64,000 nucleotides of DNA from Lachnospiraceae bacterium. GTDB taxonomy: Bacteria; Bacillota; Clostridia; Lachnospirales; Lachnospiraceae. The notes below the pieces were generated by a model. It ran no database searches, was not told the DNA's origin, and saw only the letters and a list, made by a program, of their open reading frames with translations. This document shows positions 27,812-35,987 of this stretch, one piece after another. Position 1 is the stretch's first letter; the number at the start of each line of letters is the position of its first letter. The DNA lies in assembly GCA_016291405.1 (NCBI GenBank), contig JAEEXG010000008.1, positions 1 through 64,000 on the forward strand, read 5' to 3'. The translations under genes were made by a program, and so were the position numbers.

Positions 27812-28837
27812 ATGAAGGTGTTGTTTATAGGTGGTACCGGCACTATAAGCGCCGGAATAGTAAGAAAACTTGTGAATGACGGGAAATGGGAAGTCTGGCT
27901 TTTAAATCGCGGAAACAGAAAAAACGTGATTCCTAAAGGCGTTCATACCATTACTGCGGATATTAACGATGAAAAGAAAGTGCTTGAAGCAATTAAAGAT
28001 ATGCATTTTGATGTGGTGGGCGAGTTTGTGGGCTTTACTCCGGATCAGGTGGAGAGAGACTATAGATTGTTTAAAGGCCGCACTAATCAATATATTTATA
28101 TAAGCTCTGCATCCGCATATCATAAACCTGCGGCAGACTACAGAATCACAGAGGGAACCACCCTTGCAAACCCTTACTGGGAGTACTCAAGAAACAAAAT
28201 CGCTTGCGAAGAGTTTCTAATGAAAAAATACAGAGAAGAAGGCTTTCCTGTAACAATTGTGCGCCCGAGCCATACCTATGATGAAAGAAACATCCCTATA
28301 GGTGTTCACGGAAATAACGGTTCATGGCAGGTTATTAAGCGAATGATGGAAAATAAGCCTGTAATTATACAAGGCGACGGCACATCTTTGTGGGCCCTTA
28401 CTTTTAACGATGATTTTGCAATAGGATACACTGCCCTTATGGGAAATCCCCATGCAATAGGTGAGGCCTTCCAGATTACGGGAGACGAGATTTTAAGCTG
28501 GAATCAGATATATAAAACGATTGCCGATGCTCTTGGCGTTACTTTGAAGCCTTATTATGTTTCATCACGGTTTCTTTCCGATGTGGGTAAAAAGAATGGA
28601 TACGACTTTGAAGGAAGCTTGATTGGCGATAAGGCCGTATCAGTAGTGCTTGACAATGCAAAATTAAAGAGATATGCGCCTGATATGACAACGCATATTC
28701 CTTTTTCGGAAGGCGTAAGAATTGCTCTAAAATACATCTTAGAGCACCCGGAAGAATGCCAAAAGCCGGACCCTGAGTTTGACAAATTTTGCGATGACGT
28801 GATAGATGCGTTGGAAGAAGCAAAGAAGAAGTTTTAA
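27812..28837 (+). CDS. NAD-dependent epimerase/dehydratase-family protein
   Basis: 341 residues. An N-terminal Rossmann motif, FIGGTGTISAGIVRKL, binds NAD(P). The SDR core includes YISSASAYHKP and the YWEYSRNKIACEE segment, in the position of the catalytic Tyr-xxx-Lys. It resembles the extended SDR group that includes sugar-nucleotide epimerases and RNA-binding CSP41-like proteins. The substrate cannot be told. GGAGGG precedes the ATG. The small gene at 28854 follows by 16 nt. Confidence 0.85.
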   Translation: MKVLFIGGTGTISAGIVRKLVNDGKWEVWLLNRGNRKNVIPKGVHTITADINDEKKVLEAIKDMHFDVVGEFVGFTPDQVERDYRLFKGRTNQYIYISSASAYHKPAADYRITEGTTLANPYWEYSRNKIACEEFLMKKYREEGFPVTIVRPSHTYDERNIPIGVHGNNGSWQVIKRMMENKPVIIQGDGTSLWALTFNDDFAIGYTALMGNPHAIGEAFQITGDEILSWNQIYKTIADALGVTLKPYYVSSRFLSDVGKKNGYDFEGSLIGDKAVSVVLDNAKLKRYAPDMTTHIPFSEGVRIALKYILEHPEECQKPDPEFDKFCDDVIDALEEAKKKF

Positions 28838-28853
28838 ATAAGGAGGATAGAAA

Positions 28854-29018
28854 ATGGAAAAACAGATTATTACAATAAAAATTGTCACTGAAGGCGAAAA
28901 ATGCGTGATGCAGGATAAAGAGATTGTCGATTGGTATAAGGAGCACGTAGAGGCTATGTTTAACCCCATATACGGTACTCCAAAGATTGACGTTAAGCTT
29001 GAAAGAATAGAAGAATAG
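28854..29018 (+). CDS. Small hypothetical protein (54 aa)
   Basis: Too short for the ORF track. The ATG follows AGGAGG by 7 nt, and the frame encodes MEKQIITIKIVTEGEKC..., 54 residues, acidic, with no membrane segment or signal peptide. It contains a predicted beta strand then a helix (DKEIVDWYKEHVEAMF) and ends KIDVKLERIEE. The good ribosome binding site, tight packing after the SDR gene and balanced composition support a real gene. No family recognised. Confidence 0.7.
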   Translation: MEKQIITIKIVTEGEKCVMQDKEIVDWYKEHVEAMFNPIYGTPKIDVKLERIEE

Positions 29019-29049
29019 AAAGAAATCGGTACATACGGAGGGTAATTAG

Positions 29050-30594
29050 TTGGAGCATTTTGTTGATGAAAAGACCGTCATGCAGTTCTATCTTGAATGC
29101 ATGGAAAGAGACGAAATTCTTTTTTTGAATGGAAAAGACGATCTAAAGAAAGATATTAAAAAATCCTTGGAAGAGCTCATTCAAGAATCCAAGATGAACA
29201 ATAAGATTCAGATTGCGGTTGTGCTTTGGAAGAAACTTTTTGAAGGGGCGATGAGCTATCTTTCGCCAAATAAAAAAGGATACGATAAGATATTTAAGTA
29301 TTTTGATTCTTATGTTGAGTTTGAAGAGCTTATTTTCGCTTCGGATTCTTTTTACAGAGACCACACTCTTCACTGCCTGTGGGTATATTTTTTAGGAGAG
29401 TATCTTTACAGAAAGCCTGAGTTTTCTGAGCTTTACAGATTGGATAGAGAGACTAAAGAGTCTTATAAGGTGATTGAAAATCTTTCAGAAAACTTGCATT
29501 TGGTTGAAGGTAACGATGCGAATGTATTAAAAAGAGTTTTAAAGCTTGTTGATGAATCAAAAGACTTACAGGACTCACAAAGGTGTATTGCGGCACTTAC
29601 CCACGATCTTGGATATCCCCTTAAAAAGATTGAAAAGATCAATAAAGCAATGAACAAGGTGCTTCCCTACTTTGCAATCAACAATTTTGAAAACTTTAGC
29701 TTTGAATATGAAAACATTCAGCAGGAATTTGTGAATCAGTTTATTGACTTTATTTCAAGACAGTCTGAAGTGAATGTAACTCAAAAGGATGATTTGTCCA
29801 AAGAAGCTCTTTCTGCTTTAATGAAGGGTTTTAGCAATCAAAATTACCATGGAAGCGAACTAAACGTTTTAATGGGAAGCTTAGAGGCGCTTCCTGAAAA
29901 AGAAAAAGAACTTTTAAAGGGCAGTTTTAAAGTAGAGGCTTTATTCCATGCGCCTTTTAGTCAGAAGGTTTCTTATTACAATGATTTTGAGGCTTACCAG
30001 CACGGAATTATGAGCGCTTTCTTGCTTATGAAGAATTTGCAGGCCTTTCAGGATATCGACTATAACAGGCCCGATTGGCTGATTCCCATGCCAAATGCAA
30101 GAATCCTCACGCTTCATGATATTTTGGCATCGATTTCCAATCACACAAGCGATAGCTATCAGATTGAGCATATAGATGAAAACTCATTCTTAACATTTGT
30201 GGATGAACTTGAAGAGTTTTCAAGAATTTCAAGAGCAAGCCAGAACAGAGAATACGTTGAAGAATTCTGTGACACCGCTCTTTACATGGAAGATGGTTGG
30301 CTTAACATTGTGTTTGAATTTAACAACACTAACCTTGATAACTTAGATCCGGAGATTTCATTTAAGGGAAGATGTAAGAGATTCTTATCCCTTTTTGATA
30401 TCGCCAACCTGGATGAATACTTAAAGATAAGGGTAACAATCTTAGGAAAGCTTCCTACAGACAATAACGAGTATGTTCTTGAAATTGCTAAGCACCACGC
30501 GGACATAAGGATTAACGGAGAATCAAAGGATATCCCCAAGTACTTAAAGTCCACTCAGTTTTTAACTAAAGAAGAATATGCGCGTAACGCATAG
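29050..30594 (+). CDS. HD-like domain protein
   Basis: 514 residues from a TTG placed 7 nt after CGGAGGG. It is soluble and acidic. HD-type metal ligands are suggested by RDHTLHCLWVYF (about residue 100) and ALTHDLGYP (about residue 185), the latter being the HD pair. These enzymes are metal-dependent phosphohydrolases, often acting on nucleotides. The large remainder is mostly helical and unrecognised. It is probably the last gene of a short operon with 27812 and 28854. A terminator follows. Confidence 0.65.
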   Translation: MEHFVDEKTVMQFYLECMERDEILFLNGKDDLKKDIKKSLEELIQESKMNNKIQIAVVLWKKLFEGAMSYLSPNKKGYDKIFKYFDSYVEFEELIFASDSFYRDHTLHCLWVYFLGEYLYRKPEFSELYRLDRETKESYKVIENLSENLHLVEGNDANVLKRVLKLVDESKDLQDSQRCIAALTHDLGYPLKKIEKINKAMNKVLPYFAINNFENFSFEYENIQQEFVNQFIDFISRQSEVNVTQKDDLSKEALSALMKGFSNQNYHGSELNVLMGSLEALPEKEKELLKGSFKVEALFHAPFSQKVSYYNDFEAYQHGIMSAFLLMKNLQAFQDIDYNRPDWLIPMPNARILTLHDILASISNHTSDSYQIEHIDENSFLTFVDELEEFSRISRASQNREYVEEFCDTALYMEDGWLNIVFEFNNTNLDNLDPEISFKGRCKRFLSLFDIANLDEYLKIRVTILGKLPTDNNEYVLEIAKHHADIRINGESKDIPKYLKSTQFLTKEEYARNA

Positions 30595-30609
30595 GATTAG
30601 CAGTAAGAA

Positions 30610-30635
30610 AGGCTCCATGGCTGTGGGGCCTTTTT
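30610..30635 (+). terminator. Intrinsic terminator
   Basis: AGGCTCCA/TGGGGCCT stem (one G-U pair), loop TGGCTG, then TTTTT. Confidence 0.8.
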
Positions 30636-30742
30636 ATAAACTATAGACAAGGTTGTCTAATGCAAAAAAACGGCAATTCCCGCTTTGTGTCGTGTTATTT
30701 TTGCAAAGAAATTATTATTCTGCAAGGGAAAGGAGGAATCCC

Positions 30743-31942
30743 ATGGATCAAAAGAAGATAGGTTTATTTTTGAAGGAACTAAGAAAGCAAAAAGGGATTA
30801 CCCAGGAAGAACTTGCTGAGCATTTTAATGTTTCTTCAAGAAGTATTTCTCGTTGGGAGACCGGAAGCAATATGCCGGATATTTCTCTCCTTACCGGCAT
30901 TGCTGATTTTTATGATGTGGATGTGAGAGAAATCATTGAAGGAGGAACAAAAAGCGGGATGAATGAAGAAATAAAAGAAGTTGCCGATAAAATGGCAGCT
31001 TATGCGGGGGCTGAAAAAGGAAGCCTCTTTAAGTGGGTAAGAATAATAAGTTTAGCAGGAACAGTTCTGCTAACCATAGCGATAGTGTTACAATGCGTAA
31101 ACTATGAACCAAACATTGTAAGGGCAGGAGGAATCGCCCTATCCTTTTTAGGTCTTATAGCACTAGCCGTAACCACACTTTATGCAAACGGAATACTGGC
31201 AAAGCTTGCAAAAAAGAAAGCATTTAAAATAATAGTGCAGATTGTGGTAGCTTCACTTATTGTGATAAGTCTAAAGTTTATAATCGTTGCATTGGCTGTT
31301 ATCGGCCTTGGAACTTTGGAAGAAAAGCAGCCCTATGATAAGAAGACAGGAATAGAAAGCTATGACAAGGTAAGCATAATTAAGGAATATGGCTCTGATT
31401 TAGACAGCGGACTGTTTCTTTTCCCGGATGATACAAAAAATGCCATAAAGGTGGATTTTGAGTCAGCGTTGAAAACCGGATTATTTGACACTGAAGGAAG
31501 CATTTTTCTTTCCGCAGATTATACGGATGAGGATTATAACAAAGAAAGAAACCGCCTCTCTCAAGTGACATGCACGGTTTATAAAACAAATTACGAGGAT
31601 AGTGACTACCATGTCGGAAAAGTAGAATATGACACAGACTCTTATAACTATCCTGCATACGTTGCTTGTGACGGATATGACAATGTTTATGAGTATGCGC
31701 TTTTGGATGAAGAAAACAATCGAATCGTGTATGTGCTTTTATCAAATCCTTTCATTACAGAGAGTGCGGAAATGGCAGTGGATACGGATTATTTAAAGAA
31801 AGACATAAAAGCCTATGACTTAAGCGGCGACAACGACGTTCTTGATAATTTCACCATCTATAGTTACAGCTTTTCAAAGGGCATTTGGAGCGAGTATTCA
31901 CTTGAAGATGAAGGAAGAACGCCTAAGGGAAATTTAAAATAA
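30743..31942 (+). CDS. XRE-family regulator with membrane and extracytoplasmic domain
   Basis: 399 residues from the ATG at 30743, which follows AAAGGAGG; the track start is 90 nt too early. Residues 4-60 form a Cro/C1-type helix-turn-helix (LGF-like KELRKQKGITQEELAEHFNVSSRSISRWETG). Three hydrophobic helices lie at about 95-120, 126-145 and 158-185, followed by a ~200-residue acidic, Tyr/Asp-rich domain that should face outward. The layout suggests a one-component membrane-bound transcription factor sensing an external or envelope signal. The target is unknown. Confidence 0.8.
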   Translation: MDQKKIGLFLKELRKQKGITQEELAEHFNVSSRSISRWETGSNMPDISLLTGIADFYDVDVREIIEGGTKSGMNEEIKEVADKMAAYAGAEKGSLFKWVRIISLAGTVLLTIAIVLQCVNYEPNIVRAGGIALSFLGLIALAVTTLYANGILAKLAKKKAFKIIVQIVVASLIVISLKFIIVALAVIGLGTLEEKQPYDKKTGIESYDKVSIIKEYGSDLDSGLFLFPDDTKNAIKVDFESALKTGLFDTEGSIFLSADYTDEDYNKERNRLSQVTCTVYKTNYEDSDYHVGKVEYDTDSYNYPAYVACDGYDNVYEYALLDEENNRIVYVLLSNPFITESAEMAVDTDYLKKDIKAYDLSGDNDVLDNFTIYSYSFSKGIWSEYSLEDEGRTPKGNLK

Positions 31943-31953
31943 AGATAGCTTAG

Positions 31954-31979
31954 AACCTCTGCGAGAGCGGAGGTTTTTT
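31954..31979 (+). terminator. Intrinsic terminator
   Basis: AACCTCTGC/GCGGAGGTT with a GAGA loop and TTTTTT. Its T-tract overlaps the -35 box of the next promoter. Confidence 0.88.
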
Positions 31980-32006
31980 GCTTCATCTCCTTAATAAGAG
32001 TATAAT
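31978..32006 (+). promoter_or_regulatory. Promoter of PAP2 gene
   Basis: TTGCTT (31978-31983), a 17-bp spacer and TATAAT (32001-32006). Confidence 0.75.
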
Positions 32007-32037
32007 TAAGGCAGAAAAATAAAGAGAAGGTGGATTT

Positions 32038-32955
32038 ATGGGTAATACATTTTTCTTTGGCTTTGAGCCAAAACTTATGGAATGGATGCAGGCGCATTTG
32101 GGAAGCGCAGGGGTTTCTTTTTTCGCAGCATGCTCCGCTTTTGGCGAAGAAACCATTTTAATCGGGGTTATGTGCGTGCTTTATTTTATCTATGACAAAG
32201 AAACAGCAAAGTTTGTGGCCAGGCGCTTTATGGTGGCGGGATGTGCACTTGCCTGCATAAAAAATCTGGTGTGCAGATTAAGGCCATACATGGTGCATGA
32301 AAATGTCAATTGTTTAAAGCCTGTGGATAAGAACGCAGACATTATGGATATTACGGCGCAAGGTTATTCTTTTCCAAGCGGTCACTCGGAAGGCAGTGCT
32401 GCGATAATCGGAGGAACCGCTATTAAGCTAAAAAAGAGGTGGCTTTCCATTCTAGCCACAATCTTAGTCTTTATGGTCGGTGTATCAAGAGTGGCTTTGG
32501 GAAATCACTATCCTACGGATGTGCTTGCGGGATGGGCAATCGGCCTTGGAAGTATATTTTTGTTTTCTTTGATGGAAAAGATAATTAAAAAAAGATGGGT
32601 GATATATCTTATCTGGATTTTAATCTTTGCATCGGGATTGTTTTATTGCACCACAAACGATTACTTTACTAATTTCGGCATGATGCTTGGGGTGTTTGCG
32701 GGTGATTTATTTGAAGAAAAGTATGTTAAGTTTGAAAAGCCCAAGAACATTTTGTTCGGGCTTTTAAGGATGGTGGGAGCCTTGGTACTTTACTTTGGAC
32801 TTAATACCTTACTTAAACTTCCCTTTTCAAGCGAGTTTCTTCATTCAGGAACCTTCATGGCTCACTTGGTGAGGATGGTCAGATATGCCATAGTTTTATT
32901 TATGGCTATGGGTGTTTACCCTATGGCATTTAAGGCCTTTAAAAAGAAACAATAA
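32038..32955 (+). CDS. PAP2-family membrane phosphatase
   Basis: 305 residues with about seven to eight membrane helices. All three acid phosphatase motifs are present: KNLVCRLRP (KxxxxxxRP-like), PSGHSEG (PSGH) and SRVALGNHYPTD (SRxxxxxHxxxD). It should dephosphorylate a lipid phosphate such as undecaprenyl pyrophosphate or phosphatidate at the outer membrane face. The C-terminal half adds further helices beyond the core. It is a single gene with its own promoter, convergent with the anti-sigma gene. Confidence 0.88.
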   Translation: MGNTFFFGFEPKLMEWMQAHLGSAGVSFFAACSAFGEETILIGVMCVLYFIYDKETAKFVARRFMVAGCALACIKNLVCRLRPYMVHENVNCLKPVDKNADIMDITAQGYSFPSGHSEGSAAIIGGTAIKLKKRWLSILATILVFMVGVSRVALGNHYPTDVLAGWAIGLGSIFLFSLMEKIIKKRWVIYLIWILIFASGLFYCTTNDYFTNFGMMLGVFAGDLFEEKYVKFEKPKNILFGLLRMVGALVLYFGLNTLLKLPFSSEFLHSGTFMAHLVRMVRYAIVLFMAMGVYPMAFKAFKKKQ

Positions 32956-32963
32956 TAGCGAAA

Positions 32964-32996
32964 GCCCTCGGCATGGGGAGTGCCGGGGGCCTTCTT
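32964..32996. terminator. Stem-loop between convergent genes
   Basis: A 10-bp stem GCCCTCGGCA/TGCCGGGGGC with loop TGGGGAG. The T-tract is weak on the + strand (CTTCTT) and on the minus strand (TTTCGC). It probably ends both neighbouring transcripts. Confidence 0.6.
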
Positions 32997-33021
32997 AATG
33001 ATGATGTAAAAAGAATGAGAA

Positions 33022-34137
33022 TTATTCGTCAAAGAATTCTACAGATGCAAGCTTCTCTGTCCCTAAATCCCACATAACGTCAACGGTTGTTCCGTTAAAG
33101 TTAAATACGTAGCGAAGCTGTCTTGCATCGTTTTCGCCGTAATCCGTGTAATCGTAGTAAACTTCTTCAATCTCGATTACAGGATTCTTGTAGCCGTAAA
33201 GACGTTCAATTTCTGCCAAAACTTTGGGTAAATCGGTTTTAAGCCTTGATTCTGCCTCGGCGTCTGAGAAACTATCAAGAGAAGCAAAGTGCTCTCTTCC
33301 TCGAACGGCTACAGCGCCGATTGATGAATCGTCCATGTTTATAACAACTATATAGTCGGTGCTGTTAGAAGAACCGCCCACCTGTTCCCAATAGATAAAG
33401 TACATATCATGGGATGTGCCAAGAGAAGGGTCTGTGGCTGAGGGCTTAAATGCTTCAACTCTTGTGTTCCATCCTGAAGCTACGTCTTTTCCGAAAAGCT
33501 TTTCCAATGCAGGACGGGCAGCCTTTACAAGATCTGCTTCAGATGTGCCTTCCAAGGGTACGTAAGGAGAGGGCGTATTATCCGCAACTTCTTTAGCTTT
33601 CTGCTCCATTACATAGTCCTTCTTTGTGCTATAGTCTATAAATTCAAGAAGGTCTTCATCTGTCATGTTATCGGGTAAGTGAAGCTTGTGGTCTTCTTCA
33701 ACGTAGCAAACGGATTTTCCGTCCCATTCGGCTAAGGTGGCAACTCTTGCTACATCTCCTTCGGGATACTTTCCTTCTGCATTGTATTTTCTTTCAAGCT
33801 CAGCAACTTTGAGGGCTTCTTCGTCGCTTAACTTTCTGCTGTAAGCTTCATCAATGGTTACACCTGTGTCATTTTGAAGGTCCAATGCGTATTCATGGAT
33901 CTCGGTTTCGGGCATTGCTTCCATACGCATCTGCACGCTTTGGTAATATGCGTAGGATGCAGCTCCTGTGCATCCAAAGACGATGACACCGATTAAGGCT
34001 GTTAAAGCACCGGCATATCTGAATCTAAAGTCACCGGCCCTTTTACCGCGCTTACAGTTTTCGTATAATTCTTTCTTCATTCTGTTTGATATCTCAATGT
34101 TTGAGAAAAGCTCTTTATTAAAATCACTCTTATTCAT
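33022..34137 (-). CDS. Membrane-anchored anti-sigma-like protein
   Basis: 371 residues from the ATG at 34137, 7 nt after GGAGGAG; the track's earlier start lies inside the sigma gene. A ~40-residue cytosolic N-terminus (MNKSDFNKELFSNIEISNRMKKELYENCKR) precedes one membrane helix (about 41-63) and a large extracytoplasmic domain. It overlaps the ECF sigma gene by 8 bases, the usual anti-sigma arrangement. There is no HxxxCxxC zinc anti-sigma motif. Its role as a repressor of the partner sigma factor is inferred from context. Confidence 0.75.
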   Translation of the reverse strand: MNKSDFNKELFSNIEISNRMKKELYENCKRGKRAGDFRFRYAGALTALIGVIVFGCTGAASYAYYQSVQMRMEAMPETEIHEYALDLQNDTGVTIDEAYSRKLSDEEALKVAELERKYNAEGKYPEGDVARVATLAEWDGKSVCYVEEDHKLHLPDNMTDEDLLEFIDYSTKKDYVMEQKAKEVADNTPSPYVPLEGTSEADLVKAARPALEKLFGKDVASGWNTRVEAFKPSATDPSLGTSHDMYFIYWEQVGGSSNSTDYIVVINMDDSSIGAVAVRGREHFASLDSFSDAEAESRLKTDLPKVLAEIERLYGYKNPVIEIEEVYYDYTDYGENDARQLRYVFNFNGTTVDVMWDLGTEKLASVEFFDE

Positions 34138-34642
34138 ATGCAACTCCTCCGTCATAGGCCTTTCCGAGGGTTGAGAGGGTCTCTCTTGCTCGTTGCAGGC
34201 GTTTCTTTACGGCGCATTCCGATATATTTAAGATGGCTGAAATTTCTTTAACAGAATAGCCTTCCACATAATAAAGGATTACTACGCCTTTAAGTTTTAC
34301 ATTTAGGTTCCATATAAGTTCAAGCTTTTCTTTGTCTTCCATATCGAGCCCTTTTGTGATTTTTATGCTTTCTTCCACCTCATCAAGAGGGATACCGGCA
34401 TGCATCTTATGAAATCTTAGGAACTCTCTGCATTTATTCTGTGATACTTTGATAAGCCAAGCTTTCTTATGTTCTTCGGAATGAAAGTGTGGGCGCTTGG
34501 TCATGTATGCCAAAAAGGTTTCTTGGAGCACATCTTTTGTGTCCTGCTCACTTTTAAGCATCAAGAAACAAATCTTATAGAGCATGTTACTGTAGTTTTC
34601 GATGACCCGCTCTAAGCTTGCATTCCTTTCTTCTTGGTTCAT
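34130..34642 (-). CDS. ECF-type RNA polymerase sigma factor
   Basis: 170 residues from the ATG at 34642, after AAGGAGG. Region 2 contains YKICFLMLKSEQDTKDVLQETFLAYM. Region 4 contains LKGVVILYYVEGYSVKEISAILNISECAVKKRLQRAR, the -35-recognising helix-turn-helix. It pairs with the overlapping downstream membrane protein. It is probably autoregulated; a possible ECF promoter lies at 34694-34727. Confidence 0.92.
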   Translation of the reverse strand: MNQEERNASLERVIENYSNMLYKICFLMLKSEQDTKDVLQETFLAYMTKRPHFHSEEHKKAWLIKVSQNKCREFLRFHKMHAGIPLDEVEESIKITKGLDMEDKEKLELIWNLNVKLKGVVILYYVEGYSVKEISAILNISECAVKKRLQRARETLSTLGKAYDGGVAYE

Positions 34643-34693
34643 TTTGTTGTCCTCCTTAAGTGATAACAACAGGTCTTCGCGAATGGCCTTTCA

Positions 34694-34727
34694 CTATATA
34701 TATGATTTTGAAATCCAAAAGGTGACA
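34694..34727 (-). promoter_or_regulatory. Possible ECF sigma-dependent promoter
   Basis: On the minus strand, TGTCACCTTTTGG (34715-34727) precedes CATATATATAG (34694-34704) by 10 bases, about 55 nt upstream of the sigma gene start. It resembles ECF -35 elements of the TGTCAC/TGAAAC kind. Tentative. Confidence 0.35.
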
Positions 34728-34801
34728 TTCTCAAAAAATAATTATAAACTAATTCGGTAAGCACTTTTAAAAGAAACTATTTAGATTCATGAAAATAATT
34801 A

Positions 34802-34832
34802 TTGACCTTACAGTTAACTGCAATGATACAAC
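34802..34832 (+). promoter_or_regulatory. MerR-type promoter with 19-bp spacer and operator dyad
   Basis: TTGACC (34802-34807), a 19-bp spacer and TACAAC (34827-34832) preceded by TGA. The spacer carries the palindrome CAGTTAACTG (34811-34820), extendable to TTACAGTT/AACTGCAA. An over-long spacer with a centred dyad is the hallmark of MerR-regulated promoters. Confidence 0.75.
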
Positions 34833-34856
34833 AGTAGTCGAAAGGAGGATTCTGAT

Positions 34857-35678
34857 ATGACAATTAAAGAATTTGCAGCACTCGTAGAGTGCAATCCCCA
34901 GACACTGAGGTATTATGATAAAGAAAATCTGCTGAAACCGGTTAAGGTAGATGAGTGGACTGGGTACAGATATTATGAGGCAGATCAGGCGTTAGATTTC
35001 GTAAAAATAAAGAACCTTCAGAACGCGGGTTTTACAATTGATGAAATCAAGAAGCTTGCGAACGCCGATAATGAAACAATATTGGCTGCTTTTGATGAAA
35101 AAATCAGAGAGCAGAAAGAAAAATTAAATAAGACAATAGAAATCAGCAAGTCATATCAGAACGAAATGACAATGATGAAAAATAAACTTGAAGCTTTAAA
35201 GAAAATGCTTGATTGTTCCATGGCTGCATTCGATCCTGTGAAGGAATTTGGAATTGACAAACAAACCTACGGTGAAATCTCAAAAGAAGTAACAGGTTGT
35301 CTTGAAGAAGCTATATCGGAAGGATGTATAAAGTACTTAAATAATATTGATTTTATTCCCGATGATATAGAAGGTGAACTTGAAAAAGATCACGAATGCA
35401 ACATTGATTTCTTTAACTCAAGCAAATATGAGCTTGTTTATGAAAAGCATGGCTGGAGCCATGTTAAGGATTTTTTTGATGAGCTTTCTTTTGAAAAAGA
35501 AGGCGAATATGCAATGCTTTTTAAGACTAATGAGGAAAGAGCAAAGAACTTTGCTTTTATAAACACAGTACTTGCTTTAGCCATGAAGAAAAACGAGGAA
35601 GTAAAGAAAAAAGTAAGTTGTAACGTGCACAGAACCGAAGATGGTGAAAATCACTTCTGGTTATTTAAGGTATTATAG
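34857..35678 (+). CDS. MerR-family transcriptional regulator
   Basis: 273 residues. The N-terminal winged-helix MerR domain (IKEFAALVECNPQTLRYYDKENLLKP, then WTGYRYYEADQALDFVKIKNLQNAGFTIDEIKKL) is followed by a coiled coil at about 75-125 and a C-terminal effector domain that I do not recognise. There is no metal-binding cysteine cluster, so it is a drug- or small-molecule-type member. It is probably autoregulated from the 19-bp-spacer promoter just upstream. No adjacent target operon is obvious; the next gene, an ABC-F, has its own promoter. Confidence 0.88.
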   Translation: MTIKEFAALVECNPQTLRYYDKENLLKPVKVDEWTGYRYYEADQALDFVKIKNLQNAGFTIDEIKKLANADNETILAAFDEKIREQKEKLNKTIEISKSYQNEMTMMKNKLEALKKMLDCSMAAFDPVKEFGIDKQTYGEISKEVTGCLEEAISEGCIKYLNNIDFIPDDIEGELEKDHECNIDFFNSSKYELVYEKHGWSHVKDFFDELSFEKEGEYAMLFKTNEERAKNFAFINTVLALAMKKNEEVKKKVSCNVHRTEDGENHFWLFKVL

Positions 35679-35688
35679 TGACGGAAAG

Positions 35689-35720
35689 AAGGTCTTCGCA
35701 TAAGCGGAGACCTTTATTTT
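35689..35720 (+). terminator. Intrinsic terminator
   Basis: AAGGTCTTCGC/GCGGAGACCTT with an ATAA loop, followed by TTATTTT. Confidence 0.88.
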
Positions 35721-35734
35721 CAAAAAAGTAAAGA

Positions 35735-35763
35735 TTGAAAGATTAATAATACTGTGCTAATCT
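35735..35763 (+). promoter_or_regulatory. Promoter of the ABC-F gene
   Basis: TTGAAA (35735-35740), a 17-bp spacer and TAATCT (35758-35763) with extended TGC. An inverted repeat AAAGATTA/TAATCTTT (35738-35765) brackets it. Confidence 0.6.
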
Positions 35764-35796
35764 TTAAAAGAATAAAAGAAAGGGCGCTTGTCGCAT

Positions 35797-35969
35797 AGGT
35801 GAACGAATGATTATTAGATAGTTTGATTTAGGTGAACACGTTGATTAAGGCTACGTAGGTAGCAGTTTTGTGTACGCTTAAATTGGATTATCATGCATTC
35901 TTAGCCTGTTTAATAATATAGGTTTATTTTTGTGTGAGTCTATTTTGCGTATGCAGAATGGACTTTTTT
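35797..35969 (+). promoter_or_regulatory. ABC-F leader with two mini-ORFs and an attenuator terminator
   Basis: The ~220-nt leader holds two AGGTGA ribosome-binding-like sites (35797-35802, 35830-35835). Each is followed by a tiny ORF: ATGATTATTAGATAG (35807-35821, MIIR) and TTGATTAAGGCTACGTAG (35841-35858, five codons). At the end, AGTCTATTTTGC/GCAGAATGGACT (35937-35964, GTAT loop) plus TTTTTTG forms an intrinsic terminator immediately before the gene's ribosome binding site. This is the layout of ribosome-mediated attenuation in resistance ABC-F genes; the mechanism is inferred. Confidence 0.65.
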
Positions 35970-35987
35970 GTTTTAGAGGGAGGAAAT

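Noticed and set aside
28539-28969. Overlapping minus-strand ORFs of 76-135 codons
   Set aside because: They are antisense shadows of the SDR gene and the 54-residue gene, both of which have good ribosome binding sites.
29050-30594. Reading the HD-like protein as a cyclic-nucleotide or anti-phage effector
   Set aside because: Only an HD-type histidine/aspartate pattern is visible, and the neighbourhood has no other defence genes.
32332-32340. TGTGGATAA DnaA-box match
   Set aside because: Single copy inside a coding region of the PAP2 gene; expected by chance.
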